Shown piece by piece: positions 39,424 through 48,609 of a DNA stretch of 64,000 nucleotides. A program made the translations under genes and the position numbers. Position 1 is the stretch's first letter. Each line of letters opens with the position of its first letter. Source of the stretch: Streptomyces sp. PR69. Its GTDB lineage: Bacteria > Actinomycetota > Actinomycetes > Streptomycetales > Streptomycetaceae. The stretch is from contig NZ_JAOWCB010000003.1 in NCBI RefSeq assembly GCF_026420845.1, forward strand, positions 1 to 64,000. Reading direction: 5' to 3'. The notes beneath the pieces were generated by a model. That model was not told where the DNA came from and ran no database searches. It was given only the letters and a program-made list of their open reading frames with translations.

Positions 39424-40408
39424 CGAAGCCCGCTCTCGGGTCGGCCAGTCCGTACAGCAGGTCGGAGAGCAGATTGCCGAGCAGTACGGCCGCGGTGGCG
39501 AGGACGGTGAGGGCGGCGAGCAGCGGGAAGTCCACGGAGGTGGCGGCCTGCACGGTGGCGGCGGCGATGCCGGGCCAGCTGAAGACGGTCTCGACGAGCA
39601 GCGCGCCGGTGATGAGTTCCGGCACGCGGGAGCCGATCAGGGTGAGCGTCGGCAGCATGCCGGAGCGCAGGGCGTGGGAGAGGAGCACGGTCCGTTCGCC
39701 GAGTCCGCGGGCGCGGGCGCCGCGCACGGGGTCCTCGTCGAGGGCGTCGGCGACGCCCTGGCGTACGTAGAGGAAGAACCAGGGCAGCTGGGTGATGCCG
39801 AGGACGGCGGCGGGCAGCACGAGATGGGTGGCGACCTGCCCGAAGGAGACGGTGTCGCTTGCGGTGTCGGTGAGCCCGCCCGCGGGCAGCACGTCCAGCT
39901 TCAGCGCGAAGAGCCAGATGGCGAGCAGGCCGAGCCAGAAGGCGGGCGCGGCTTCGAGGGTGTACGCGGCCGCGGTGGCCGTGCGGTCGAGCCAGCCGCC
40001 GCGGCGGCGTGCGGCGAGGACGCCGAGCACCGTGCCGAGGAGGACGGCGACGGCGAAGGCGGCGCCGGCGAGCAGCGCGGACCAGCCGAGGCGTTCGGCG
40101 ATGACGTCGGCGACGGGCTGGCGCATCAGGCTGGATTCGCCGAGGTCCCCGCCGAGGGCGGAGGTCAGCCAGTGCAGCCAGCGTTCGGTGAACGGCTGGC
40201 CGACGCCGAGGTTGGCGCGGATCTGGTCGAGGTTCTCCTGGGAGGCGGTCAGGCCCGCGTCTTTGGTGTACGCCTTGACGGGGTCGAAGGGCGAGGCGGC
40301 GGCGACGGCGAAGACCGCGAAGGTCACGGTGGCGAGGACGGGGACGGCGAGCAGGGCCCGCCGTCCCGTCATCCTGGCCATCGCCCCCCAGGGGAGGCGG
40401 CGGTTCAC
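39416..40408 (-). CDS. ABC transporter permease 1 (NikB/DppB-like)
   Basis: Permease of 330 residues with the DppB-type N-terminal helix (RRALLAVPVLATVTFAVFAV), a conserved NLGVGQPFTERW segment and the EAA loop EDPVRGARARGLGERTVLLSHALRSGMLPTL. I chose GTG 40408, which overlaps the binding-protein stop as GTGA; an ATG at 40381 with a GGGGG tract upstream is an alternative. Confidence 0.9.
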   Translation of the reverse strand: MNRRLPWGAMARMTGRRALLAVPVLATVTFAVFAVAAASPFDPVKAYTKDAGLTASQENLDQIRANLGVGQPFTERWLHWLTSALGGDLGESSLMRQPVADVIAERLGWSALLAGAAFAVAVLLGTVLGVLAARRRGGWLDRTATAAAYTLEAAPAFWLGLLAIWLFALKLDVLPAGGLTDTASDTVSFGQVATHLVLPAAVLGITQLPWFFLYVRQGVADALDEDPVRGARARGLGERTVLLSHALRSGMLPTLTLIGSRVPELITGALLVETVFSWPGIAAATVQAATSVDFPLLAALTVLATAAVLLGNLLSDLLYGLADPRAGFDG

Positions 40409-42039
40409 TCGGCGGGCTTCTTCCCGCTCTCCGGGTTGTTGTGGTTCTTGGGAGTCCAGTCCTCGACGTTCCACCAGGGGCCGGAAGCCAGCCCGTGGTC
40501 GTGCGGCTCGACCTGGGTGGTCAGCCCGTCCCAGTCGTCGTCGACCACGTACAGGTGGTCGATGTGGGTGAGGAAGGTGTAGCCGGGGTTCTTGGCCAGT
40601 TCACGCTGGACGGTGTCGTACGCGGCCTTGCGCGCGGCCTTGTCGTCGGTGCGGCGGCCGTCCTCAAGGGCCTTGTCAACGGCCTTGTTGCGGTACCGGG
40701 CCATGTTGTTGAAGCCGTCGCCGGCGAGGCTGGAGTGCAGGAGCAGATACTGGTCGAAGTCGGGGTCGCCGGGGGCGCCGCCGCCCGCGAGGACCGCGTC
40801 GTGCTGCATCCGCGGCTCGATGACCTCCCAGGTCCCGGCCTGGACGGTGATCTCGATGCCGGCCTTCTTGGCGTCGGAGGCGTACGCGAGGGCGTGGTCC
40901 TGACGGAGCTTGTCGCCGCTGAGGTACCACAGCGGGAAGGCGGCGCGCACGCCGTCCTTGACCCGGATGCCGTCCTTGCCGGGCTTCCAGCCGGCGTCGT
41001 CGAGAATCCGCCGCGCCTCGGCCAGGTCATGGCGGCGCTCGGTGCCCTGGGCGAACCACTCGCTGCCGGTGGGGACGGGCCCGTAGGCGGGCTTGCCCGC
41101 GCCTTCGAGGATCTTGTCGGCCATGGCCTGGCGGTCGACCGCGACGTCGAGCGCGCGGCGGACCGCGGTGTCGCCGGTGACCTTGTTGTCGGTCGGCAGG
41201 GTGACGTTGCGGTAGTCGTATGTGGTGGCGGCGTAGGTCTTCTTGCGGGCGTCGTTCTTGAAGCCCGCGGCGAGGTTGGGCGGGAGGATCGCGCCGTCGA
41301 GGTCGCCGGAGCGCAGCCGGGTGGCGCGTACGTCGTCGTCCTTGATGACCGCCATGGTGAAGTTCTTCACCTTCGGCTCGCCGCCCCAGTAGCGGGGGTT
41401 GGCCTTGAAGGTGAGCTTCTCGCCCTTGGACCAGCCGGTGAGGACGTAGGGGCCGGTGCCGACCGGCTTGACGCCGAAGGAGCCGGTGTTGACGTCCTGC
41501 TTGCCTGCGATGTGCTGCGGGGCGATGGCCAGGACGGTGCGCTCGGCGAAGGGCGCGTACGGGTACTTGAGGGTGAAGACGACGGCGTGGTCGCCGGTGG
41601 CCCGGACGTCCTTCAGGGCGTCGAGCTCGGCCTTGGAGGCGTTGTTCGTCTTGTCGTCGAGGATGGTGCGGTAGGTGAAGACGACGTCCTCGGCGGTGAA
41701 GGGCTCGCCGTCGCTGAAGGTCACGCCCTTGCGGAGCGTGTAGGTGTAGGTGAGGCCGTCGTCGCTGACCCGGGGCAGGGCGGCGGCGAGTGCGGGCTTC
41801 AGCTTCATGTCGGCGTCGAAGGCGAGCAGCCCGTCGAAGACCTTGGAGTTGCCGTCCTTGCCGTAGCCGAGGAGGGGGCTGAGGGTCTCGGGCTCGTAGG
41901 CGATGCCGACGACCGCCGAGTCCTTCGCCTTTGCATCGTCTGCCGTGCCGCTGCCCGGGTTCGAGCAGGCCGCCGCGGTCATGGCCAGGGCTCCGGCCAG
42001 AGCCGCGGCGACCGTGCCGCGTATGGTTCGGGCGGTCAT
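40405..42039 (-). CDS. ABC transporter substrate-binding lipoprotein (NikA/DppA-like)
   Basis: Extracytoplasmic solute-binding protein of 544 residues (SBP_bac_5 family). The lipoprotein signal peptide ends in the lipobox LAMTAAAC with Cys25. Domain landmarks are YEPETLSPLL, LRKGVTFSDGEPFTAEDVVFTY and ANPRYWGGEPKVK. First gene of a five-gene operon in the order binding protein, two permeases, two ATPases, the arrangement of nikABCDE and dpp systems. A palindrome like the Nur box in its promoter favours nickel; peptides remain possible. Confidence 0.88.
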   Translation of the reverse strand: MTARTIRGTVAAALAGALAMTAAACSNPGSGTADDAKAKDSAVVGIAYEPETLSPLLGYGKDGNSKVFDGLLAFDADMKLKPALAAALPRVSDDGLTYTYTLRKGVTFSDGEPFTAEDVVFTYRTILDDKTNNASKAELDALKDVRATGDHAVVFTLKYPYAPFAERTVLAIAPQHIAGKQDVNTGSFGVKPVGTGPYVLTGWSKGEKLTFKANPRYWGGEPKVKNFTMAVIKDDDVRATRLRSGDLDGAILPPNLAAGFKNDARKKTYAATTYDYRNVTLPTDNKVTGDTAVRRALDVAVDRQAMADKILEGAGKPAYGPVPTGSEWFAQGTERRHDLAEARRILDDAGWKPGKDGIRVKDGVRAAFPLWYLSGDKLRQDHALAYASDAKKAGIEITVQAGTWEVIEPRMQHDAVLAGGGAPGDPDFDQYLLLHSSLAGDGFNNMARYRNKAVDKALEDGRRTDDKAARKAAYDTVQRELAKNPGYTFLTHIDHLYVVDDDWDGLTTQVEPHDHGLASGPWWNVEDWTPKNHNNPESGKKPAE

Positions 42040-42064
42040 GCCCCACACCCCTACTGAAGATCAA

Positions 42065-42093
42065 ATGCTATTGCGAAAACATCGCAATTAAAC
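42065..42093 (-). promoter_or_regulatory. Promoter with Nur-box-like operator for the nik-type operon
   Basis: On the minus strand a -10-like TAGCAT (42065-42070) is followed upstream by exactly 17 bp (42071-42087) that form the perfect palindrome TTGCGA-TGTTT-TCGCAA, then a weak -35 (GTTTAA, 42088-42093). The published Nur box of S. coelicolor is TTGCAA-N5-TTGCAA; this site matches 5 of 6 bases in each arm with the same spacing. Binding here would block polymerase. Confidence 0.55.
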
Positions 42094-42139
42094 CTCACGG
42101 GGAAGGGCGCTCTGCACCGGGGCCCTGGTGGGACGCGTT

Positions 42140-42655
42140 TCAGCGGCCCCCGGTGACCTTGTCGACGAACGCGGCGACATTGCCGAGGCAGCGGGCTGTG
42201 CGCTCCTCAAGGGTCAGCGACTCCTCGTAGCGTGCACTGCGCAGCTTGGGCTGCCGCTTGCCGCGCAGATAGAGCGAGCAGGCGAGGTCGTCGCAGGCGT
42301 AAACGCCGACGGTGTTGCCCTGACGCCCCGCCGCGCCCGCGAGCGGGGCGGCGAAGAGGGTCACTCCCGAGGAGGCGTGGCCCGTGAGGCAGAACTGGCA
42401 CATGCTCGACTTGACCGCGCTGGTGCGGGTGGCGTCGGGGACGCGCAGACTCACCCCGGTCAGGCCGTTCGGGCCGGTCGGCGAGGGGAGCACCAGATGG
42501 GCGCGGAGCGGTGCGCCCGGGTCGCGCCAGCCGAGGAAGTCCAGGTCCTCCCAGGGCAGTTCACGGAAGCCGGCGGGCAGCTTGAGCCGGGAGGCCTCTC
42601 CTTTCGAGCAGTTGACGAACGATGCTCGGATGGCTTTGTCGGTCAGCGGTTCCAC
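42140..42655 (-). CDS. FBP/FusB-type zinc-finger protein (elongation factor G-binding family)
   Basis: Protein of 171 residues. It has the FBP C-terminal treble-clef zinc finger, with cysteine pairs MCQFC and ACDDLAC separated by about 40 residues, followed by YLRGKRQPK. Relatives include FusB-type proteins that bind EF-G and rescue ribosomes from fusidic acid; whether this one does is unknown. The start is the GTG at 42655 (MEPLTDKAIRASFVNCSKGE, the usual family N-terminus); no Shine-Dalgarno is visible, so it may be leaderless. Confidence 0.82.
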   Translation of the reverse strand: MEPLTDKAIRASFVNCSKGEASRLKLPAGFRELPWEDLDFLGWRDPGAPLRAHLVLPSPTGPNGLTGVSLRVPDATRTSAVKSSMCQFCLTGHASSGVTLFAAPLAGAAGRQGNTVGVYACDDLACSLYLRGKRQPKLRSARYEESLTLEERTARCLGNVAAFVDKVTGGR

Positions 42656-42764
42656 GGGAGGAGACGCTAGCGGGACATCCGTGGCGTATGCACGCGGATT
42701 ATTCGCATGCCTCTGTGTACGGCCCTCTCGTGCGTACGGCCGCGCTCGTGCGCAAGGCTCGCGG

Positions 42765-43727
42765 TCAGGACGACGGCGGTACGACGACGAGGCGGCCGAC
42801 CGTCGCGCCGTCCGCGACGCGCTGTACGGCGTCGGCGGCGCCGGCGAGGGCGACGCGCTCGCTGACGAGCGGCCTGGCGACGCCGTCGGCGGCGAGGCGG
42901 GTCAGCTCCGCGTGGCAGCCCCGGACCGCCTCGGGGTCCGCCTGCCGATACAGGCCCCAGTGGAGGCCGACGATCGAGTAGTTCTTGACCAGGGCGTGGT
43001 TGAGGGCGGGGGTGGGGACCGTGCCGCCGGCGAATCCGACGACGACGATCCGCCCCTCGAAGGCGACGCACTTGGCGGAGGCGGCGTAGGCGTCCCCGCC
43101 GACCGGGTCGTAGACGACATCCGCGCCCCGGCCGCCGGTGGCCTCCTTGACGGCGGCCGCGATGTCGTCGGCGCGGCGGTCGATGACGAGGTCGCAGCCG
43201 AGCTCCTTGGCGGTGCGGGCCTTGTCCGCGCCTCCGACGACTCCGATGACACGGGCCCCGGCCGCCCTGCCGAGCTGTACGGCCGCGCTGCCGGTGCCGC
43301 CGGCCGCCGCGTGCACCAGCAGCGTGTCGCCGTGCTGCAGCCGGGCGCGGCGGTGCAGGGCGAACCAGGCCGTCTGGTAGCCGATGTGCAGGGCTGCGGC
43401 CTCGGCGTCGTCGAGGGCTTCGGGGGCCGGCAGCACCTCGGCCTCATCGGCGACGGCGTACTCGGCGAAGCCGCCGTGCGGCAGCGCGGGAGTGGCGATG
43501 ACGCGGCGGCCGTCCTCGGTCTCGCCGCAGATCTCCACGCCGGGGGTGAAGGGCAGGGGCGGGCGCACCTGGTACTGGCCTCGGCACAGCAGGGCGTCCG
43601 GGAAGTTCACATTCGCGGCACGCACCCGCAGCAGGAGCTGCCCGGGGCCGGGGGCGGGGCGCGGGGTCGCTTCAAGGCGCATCGCCTCGCCCGGCTCTCC
43701 ATTGCTGTGGACTCGCCATGCCTGCAT
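42765..43727 (-). CDS. NADPH:quinone oxidoreductase (MDR family)
   Basis: Zinc-free medium-chain reductase of 320 residues. It has the quinone-reductase N-terminus with RAANVNFPDALLCRGQYQVRPPLPFTPG and the cofactor motif HAAAGGTGSAAVQLGRAAGA. YDPVGGDAY and the WGLYRQADPE segment are typical. It would reduce quinones or alpha,beta-unsaturated carbonyls with NADPH. A palindromic site lies about 110 bp upstream. Confidence 0.9.
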   Translation of the reverse strand: MQAWRVHSNGEPGEAMRLEATPRPAPGPGQLLLRVRAANVNFPDALLCRGQYQVRPPLPFTPGVEICGETEDGRRVIATPALPHGGFAEYAVADEAEVLPAPEALDDAEAAALHIGYQTAWFALHRRARLQHGDTLLVHAAAGGTGSAAVQLGRAAGARVIGVVGGADKARTAKELGCDLVIDRRADDIAAAVKEATGGRGADVVYDPVGGDAYAASAKCVAFEGRIVVVGFAGGTVPTPALNHALVKNYSIVGLHWGLYRQADPEAVRGCHAELTRLAADGVARPLVSERVALAGAADAVQRVADGATVGRLVVVPPSS

Positions 43728-43744
43728 CTCGTGGCCTCCCCGGA

Positions 43745-43815
43745 CCGTGTCCGTCTTCGCCTGTCCTTGTCTGTCTTCGTCTGCCTTCGTCTGTCCTCGC
43801 CCGCCCTCGGGCGGC
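43745..43815. repeat. Pyrimidine-rich hexamer-like tract
   Basis: A run of degenerate (T/C)(G/C)TC(T/C)(T/G) units, for example GTCTGTCTTCGTCTGCCTTC, just in front of the quinone reductase gene. It lies in its presumed 5' leader, where the mRNA strand would be purine-rich (GAAGACAGAC-like). Confidence 0.6.
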
Positions 43816-43835
43816 GGACAGCCCGCACCAGGTGC

Positions 43836-43852
43836 ATACTAAGCGGTCGCTT
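43836..43852 (-). promoter_or_regulatory. Palindromic operator overlapping a -10 element
   Basis: AAGCGGTCGCTT (43841-43852) has perfect 5-bp arms around a 2-base centre, and the adjoining minus-strand hexamer TAGTAT (43836-43841) fits a -10. This shape is typical of TetR-family operators of acyl-CoA or stress genes. No TetR gene is present nearby. It would control the quinone reductase at 43727. Confidence 0.5.
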
Positions 43853-43890
43853 GCCCGCTCGGGAAGGCCCCTCCCGCAGGCGGCGGCCCC

Positions 43891-44493
43891 TCAGCCGTCG
43901 CGACGCTTGGGGCGCGCCCGTACGTGCATCCGCTCGCCCTGCGGGCCGAAAAGGCTCAGAAACTCGACGGGGGCGTCACCGGCGGGCCCGAACCAGTGCG
44001 GGACGCGGGTGTCGAACTCCGCCGCCTCGCCCGCCGTGAGCACCACGTCGTGATCGCCGAGCAGCAGCCGCAGCCGGCCCGAGAGGACGTACAGCCACTC
44101 GTACCCCTCGTGGGTGCGCTGCTCCGGGTCGGGGTCGCCGCCCGGCTCCTGGACGACCTTGTACGCCTGCAGCCCGCCCGGCTGGCGCGTCAGCGGCAGC
44201 AGCGTCCTGCCGTGCCGCACGATCGGCTTGGCCCGCACCCGCGGATCGCCGACGGCGGGCGCGCCCACCAGCTCGTCGAGCGGCACCTGATGGGCGCGGG
44301 CGATGGGCAGCAGCAGTTCGAGACTGGGTCTGCGACGGCCGGACTCCAGCCGGGAGAGGGTGCTGACGGAGATCCCGGTGGCGGAGGAGAGGGCGGCGAG
44401 GGTGGCTCCGCGGGCCCGCCGGAGCGTGCGGAGGCGGGGGCCTACATGGTCGAGGATGGCGTCGACGGACGCGTCTTCGGACATGGAAGCCAT
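43891..44493 (-). CDS. XRE-family regulator with C-terminal cupin
   Basis: Protein of 200 residues. An N-terminal HTH (LRTLRRARGATLAALSSATGISVSTLSRLESGRRRPSLE) is joined to a cupin sensor (EGYEWLYVLSGRLRLLLGDHDVVLTAGEAAEFDTRVPHWFG). Such regulators respond to small metabolites or metals. ATG 44493 or the ATG three codons later are equally possible. The gene is transcribed towards the quinone reductase on the same strand, 163 bp apart. Confidence 0.9.
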   Translation of the reverse strand: MASMSEDASVDAILDHVGPRLRTLRRARGATLAALSSATGISVSTLSRLESGRRRPSLELLLPIARAHQVPLDELVGAPAVGDPRVRAKPIVRHGRTLLPLTRQPGGLQAYKVVQEPGGDPDPEQRTHEGYEWLYVLSGRLRLLLGDHDVVLTAGEAAEFDTRVPHWFGPAGDAPVEFLSLFGPQGERMHVRARPKRRDG

Positions 44494-44734
44494 TGCAGAA
44501 TCGGCAAGGTGACCTTGTCAAGGCTGCCGGTCGGGCCGCGGCAGGCGGCTCGGTGCCGTCCGCTCCTCGCACGACCGCGGCGGTCCGCGGAGGCGGGCGG
44601 ACGCGGGCGGACGCGGGCGGAAGACCACTGGCGGGGCGACGGCCAACAGGCCGAGGAGCCGGTCGGCTGAACCGCCTGGACCGTGTGAGCCGGCCCCGCT
44701 CTGCGGCAGAGCGAGGGACCGCGGATCAGCAGCT

Positions 44735-45499
44735 TCAGCGGCTGAGGAGTTCGAAGGGCACCGCGGGCCTGCCGCCGAAGCGGGGTGCGGCCGCCCGGGC
44801 CATGCCCTCGACGACCGAGCGGCAGTAGGTCTCCGGGTCCTCGTCGGTGAGAACCTCGACATAGGTGCGGTGCGCCATCAGGGAGCGCACCGCCCGCTCA
44901 AGGCCGGCCGTGGCGTCCACCGCGTGCGTGGCGTCCCTGGAGCCCGCGATGGCCAGATGGCGCACACCGTTCCAGGGCGCGAGGCCCTGTTCGCGGCCCA
45001 GTTCGGGGAAGATCCAGCGATTGCCGGCGTCCGCCGCGGCGTCGAGGGCCGCACGGCCGACGGCCACATGGTCGGGGGTGTTCCAGTAGCGGCGGCCGTT
45101 CATCGCCCAGGTGTCCCGGTGGCTGAGGGTGATGAGCAGCTCGGGGCGGTGGCGGCGGATCGCCGCCGCGATGTCGCGGCGCAGGGCGGGGCCGTATTCG
45201 ATGACCCCGTCCTCGTGGTCCAGGAACTCCACGGCGGACACGCCGACTTCCGCCGCGCTGGCGCGCTGTTCCCGTTCCCGCAGCGGGGCGCACACGGACG
45301 GCTCCAGGGTGTCGATGCCCGCCTCGCCGCGGGTGGCGAGGAGGTAGACGACCTCGCGTCCCTCGTCGGTCCACTGGGCGACGGCGGCGGAGCAGCCGTA
45401 CTCCAGGTCGTCGGGGTGGGCGACGACGGCGAGGGCGCGCTGCCAGTCGCCGGGCATGGCCGCCAACTGCGGTTCTGTGCCGTGCTGCTGTTCGGTCAT
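44735..45499 (-). CDS. PIG-L family deacetylase
   Basis: Zinc-dependent LmbE-like N-acetyl-sugar deacetylase of 254 residues. The zinc and catalytic motif is [11 protein letters not shown], with a later His in [16 protein letters not shown]. Family members include MshB and mycothiol-S-conjugate amidase; the substrate here is not evident. ATG 45499 ([11 protein letters not shown]); no good ribosome binding site is seen. Confidence 0.88.
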   Translation of the reverse strand: MTEQQHGTEPQLAAMPGDWQRALAVVAHPDDLEYGCSAAVAQWTDEGREVVYLLATRGEAGIDTLEPSVCAPLREREQRASAAEVGVSAVEFLDHEDGVIEYGPALRRDIAAAIRRHRPELLITLSHRDTWAMNGRRYWNTPDHVAVGRAALDAAADAGNRWIFPELGREQGLAPWNGVRHLAIAGSRDATHAVDATAGLERAVRSLMAHRTYVEVLTDEDPETYCRSVVEGMARAAAPRFGGRPAVPFELLSR

Positions 45500-45594
45500 G
45501 ATCGCAGCGTAGTCCGCACGGCCGCGCGCCGGCCGCATTCGGACGGACGCGGTCGGACGGACACGGCTGGACGGACACGGCTGGACGGACGCGC

Positions 45595-46893
45595 TCAGGC
45601 GTCGTCTCGCGCGAGCGCCAGCAGCCGGTCCAGTACGCGTGCGCCGCTCACCCGCACCCCGTCGTGCTCGAATTCGTCGGTGACCCAGGTGCGCAGCCCG
45701 CGGATGGCGCGGGCCGTACGCATGGAATGGGCGGTCTCGACGTACAGGTCGTCGTGGTAGACCACGGCGGCGGTCGGCACCTCGTTGGCGGACAGCCGCC
45801 CCTGGTCGTACAGGGCGCTCCAGCCGGAGCGGGCGGCCAGCAGTTCCGCAGTCCGCTTCAGCGGGCGCAGGCTGGGGTCCACATCGAAGTGCCAGGGGTG
45901 GACGGTCTCCCCGGTGAACAGCAGCGGGCCGTCGCCGTCCAGCGCCGCGGCCGCGTCGAACCGCCCGAACTCGGCCCGTACCCGCTCGGCGGCCCAGGCG
46001 GTGGGCCGGTCCCCCTGGGCGTAGCAGGCTTCATGAAGGAGGGCGTACAGCGGGTGGGAGGCGAAGGAGAGCACACCGAGCACTCCTTCGAGGAAGGCGT
46101 CGGAGAGGGTGCGGCCCGCGGGGGTGCGCACAAAGGCGTTCTCCAGCAGATAGTGGAGCTGGTGGCTGCCGTTGCCGAGGCCGAGGAGGATGCCGAGGGA
46201 CTGGAAGGCCTCGGGGGTGAGCCGGTAGCCGCCGGGCAGTTCGGTGCGGTGTTCCGCCAGATGTCCGGCGATGCGGCGGGCACGCTCCACGTCCTGAGGG
46301 TAACGGGCATAGTGGGCTTGGTTCTTGCGCTCCATCCGGGGATACGCGGCGCGGTAGACGTCGTCGGGGTGACCGTCGAGGGCGGGGAGCCCTCCGGTGA
46401 TCAGCGCGGTCGCCAGCCCCTCGGGGGCGGTGGAGAGATAGTGGACGGTGCAGAACCCGCCAAAGCTCTGGCCGAGAACGGTCCACGGCGCCCCGCCGGT
46501 GAGCTGTGGGCGGATGGCTTCGCAGTCGCGGACGATGCTGTCCGCCCGGAAGAGGGCCAGGAAGTCGGCCTGTTCCTTGGGTCCTCCGCGCAGCGGGAGC
46601 GTCTGCCGGTTGAGCGGGGTCGAGCGGCCGGCGCCGCGCTGGTCGAGGAGCAGCACCCGGTAGTCCTGGACCGCACGGCCGAGCCAGGCCTGTGTGCCTG
46701 TCAGCCGGCGCGCGCCGAAGCCGGGGCCGCCTTCCAGATAGACCAGCCAGGGCAGCTGCTCGCCGGCCCTGGCCGTCGCGACGGCCTCCCGTCCGTACAG
46801 CTCGATGCGCTCCCCGGCGGGCTGGGCGTGGTCGAGGGGGACGGTGAAGGTGTGGTCGGTGAGAACGAGTCCCGGCTGGCGGTACGTGGTCAC
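45595..46893 (-). CDS. Prolyl aminopeptidase-like alpha/beta hydrolase (S33)
   Basis: Protein of 432 residues in the proline iminopeptidase family. The oxyanion-hole motif is LEGGPGFGA, the nucleophile lies in LGQSFGGF, and the catalytic His is probably in one of the C-terminal HDD segments ([14 protein letters not shown]). [14 protein letters not shown] is a family hallmark. GTG 46893 follows CAGGAG at good spacing. It would release N-terminal proline from peptides in the cytoplasm. Confidence 0.88.
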   Translation of the reverse strand: MTTYRQPGLVLTDHTFTVPLDHAQPAGERIELYGREAVATARAGEQLPWLVYLEGGPGFGARRLTGTQAWLGRAVQDYRVLLLDQRGAGRSTPLNRQTLPLRGGPKEQADFLALFRADSIVRDCEAIRPQLTGGAPWTVLGQSFGGFCTVHYLSTAPEGLATALITGGLPALDGHPDDVYRAAYPRMERKNQAHYARYPQDVERARRIAGHLAEHRTELPGGYRLTPEAFQSLGILLGLGNGSHQLHYLLENAFVRTPAGRTLSDAFLEGVLGVLSFASHPLYALLHEACYAQGDRPTAWAAERVRAEFGRFDAAAALDGDGPLLFTGETVHPWHFDVDPSLRPLKRTAELLAARSGWSALYDQGRLSANEVPTAAVVYHDDLYVETAHSMRTARAIRGLRTWVTDEFEHDGVRVSGARVLDRLLALARDDA

Positions 46894-47019
46894 GCTGCTG
46901 CTCCTGCTCTGCCCGGCTCCCGGTGCACTGTCCTGCGCTTGTCGTCCGCACGGACAGTGCACCACAGTCGGGGACAGCCGCGTCAGCGGACCGGGAAGGC
47001 GTCCGGGGTGCGGATGCGG

Positions 47020-48609
47020 TCACGGATCCAGAATCCGGCGGCCGGCGTCGTCGGCGTCGGCGTCGTTGGGGAGCGCGGCGGCTTCCGCCCGGTGCGCGGC
47101 CCGGGCGATGTTGCGCGCCATGCCGCCGAAGACGACGGCGTGCCAGGGCGCGACGCTCCACCAGTACAGATGGCCGAGCAGGCCGTGCGGATGGAAGAGC
47201 GCCCGCTGCCGGTAGCGGGTGCGGCCCTGTGCGTCCTGTTCGGCGTACATCTCCAGCCAGGCGAGCCCGGGCAGCCGCATCTCCGCGCGAAGGCGCAGCA
47301 GCCGGCCCCGCTCGATCGCCTCCACACGCCAGAAGTCCAGGGATTCCCCGACGCGCAGACGCGCGGCGTCCCGCCGTCCGCGGCGCAGTCCGACGCCCCC
47401 GGCCAGCCGGTCAAGCCAGCCGCGCACCGCCCAGGCGAGCGGGAACGAGTACCAGCCGTTCTCGCCTCCGATGCCCTCGATGACCTGCCACAGCGCGGCG
47501 GGCGAGGCGTCGACCGCGCGGGAGCGCCAGTCGGTGTAGAGGCTTCCGCCGGCCCAGTCGGGGTCGGTGGGCAGCGGGTCGCTCGCCGCCCCCGGCACGG
47601 CGGCGGCCGACCAGCGCGTGCTGACCTGGGCGTCCCGCACCCGTCGCAGCGCCAGGGCGACGGCGTCGTCGAAGCCGAGGGGCGTGCCGGGCGGTTCGGG
47701 CACGTACCGCGCGATGTCGTGTTCCCGGCAGACCACTTCATGGCGCAGGGACTCCGCGAGCGGGCGGGCCAGCGATGCGGGTACGGGGGTCACCAGCCCG
47801 ATCCAGTAGCTGGACAGCCCGGGGGTGAGCACCGGCACCCGCAGAATCAGCCGGCGCGGCAGCCCGGCCACGGCGGCGTAGCGCCGCATCATCTGCTCGT
47901 ATGTCATGACGTCGGGCCCGCCGATGTCGAAGGCGCGGTTCACGTCCGTCGGCATGACCGCGCTGCCCACGAGACAGCGCAGCACGTCCCGGACGGCGAT
48001 CGGCTGGATGCGGGTGCGGACCCAGCTGGGGGTGACCATCACCGGGAGCCGTTCGGTGAGATAGCGCAGCATCTCGAAGGACGCGGAGCCGGAGCCGATG
48101 ATGACCGCGGCACGCAGCACCGTGGTGGGGACGCCTGAGCGCAGCAGGATGTCCCCGACCTCGGCGCGGGAGCGCAGATGGGGGGAGAGCGTGTGCGGCG
48201 GCGCTCCGGCAGGCGTCAGCCCGCCGAGATAGACCACTCGCCGGACGCCTGCCGCGCGCGCCTGCTCGGCGAAGGTCCGGGCGGCCCGCCGGTCGGTCTC
48301 CTCGAAGTCGCGTCCGGCGCCCAGGGCGTGCACCAGGTAGTAGGCGACGTCGACGCCCCGCATCGCGTGTGCGACGGACGCGGCGTCGGTGACGTCGCCC
48401 TGGACGGTCTCGACGCGCGGCGCCCAGGGGTGGTCGCGCAGTTTCCCGGGCGTGCGGGCCAGGCAGCGGACGCGGTGGCCCGCGTCCAGCAGTTCCGGGA
48501 CGAGCCGTCCGCCGATGTATCCGCTCGCGCCGGTCACCAGGCAGCGCAGCCCCGGACGGTCCGCGCCGCCCGCCCCGTCCGTGTTCGCGTTGTCGTCCTG
48601 GCCGTTCAT
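47020..48609 (-). CDS. NAD(P)-binding SDR protein with DUF2867 domain
   Basis: Protein of 529 residues. Residues 20-330 form an atypical NAD-dependent epimerase (CLVTGASGYIGGRLVPELL), and residues 340-520 a DUF2867 domain (WQVIEGIGGENGWYSFPLAWAVRGWLD ... RYRQRALFHPHGLLGHLYWWSVAPWHAVVFGGMARNIAR). This two-domain architecture is widespread in actinobacteria; function is unknown, with lipid or quinone metabolism suggested for relatives. ATG 48609 follows GGAGG. Confidence 0.88.
   Translation of the reverse strand: MNGQDDNANTDGAGGADRPGLRCLVTGASGYIGGRLVPELLDAGHRVRCLARTPGKLRDHPWAPRVETVQGDVTDAASVAHAMRGVDVAYYLVHALGAGRDFEETDRRAARTFAEQARAAGVRRVVYLGGLTPAGAPPHTLSPHLRSRAEVGDILLRSGVPTTVLRAAVIIGSGSASFEMLRYLTERLPVMVTPSWVRTRIQPIAVRDVLRCLVGSAVMPTDVNRAFDIGGPDVMTYEQMMRRYAAVAGLPRRLILRVPVLTPGLSSYWIGLVTPVPASLARPLAESLRHEVVCREHDIARYVPEPPGTPLGFDDAVALALRRVRDAQVSTRWSAAAVPGAASDPLPTDPDWAGGSLYTDWRSRAVDASPAALWQVIEGIGGENGWYSFPLAWAVRGWLDRLAGGVGLRRGRRDAARLRVGESLDFWRVEAIERGRLLRLRAEMRLPGLAWLEMYAEQDAQGRTRYRQRALFHPHGLLGHLYWWSVAPWHAVVFGGMARNIARAAHRAEAAALPNDADADDAGRRILDP

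Noticed and set aside
36473..40582. Plus-strand open frame of about 1370 codons opposite the importer operon
   Set aside because: The opposite strand encodes four clear ABC subunits with overlapping starts. Its repeats are only the antisense reading of the 90-bp array.
44494..44734. Possible small gene between the XRE-cupin and PIG-L genes
   Set aside because: Frames there lack ribosome binding sites and family resemblance, and codon use is not convincing.
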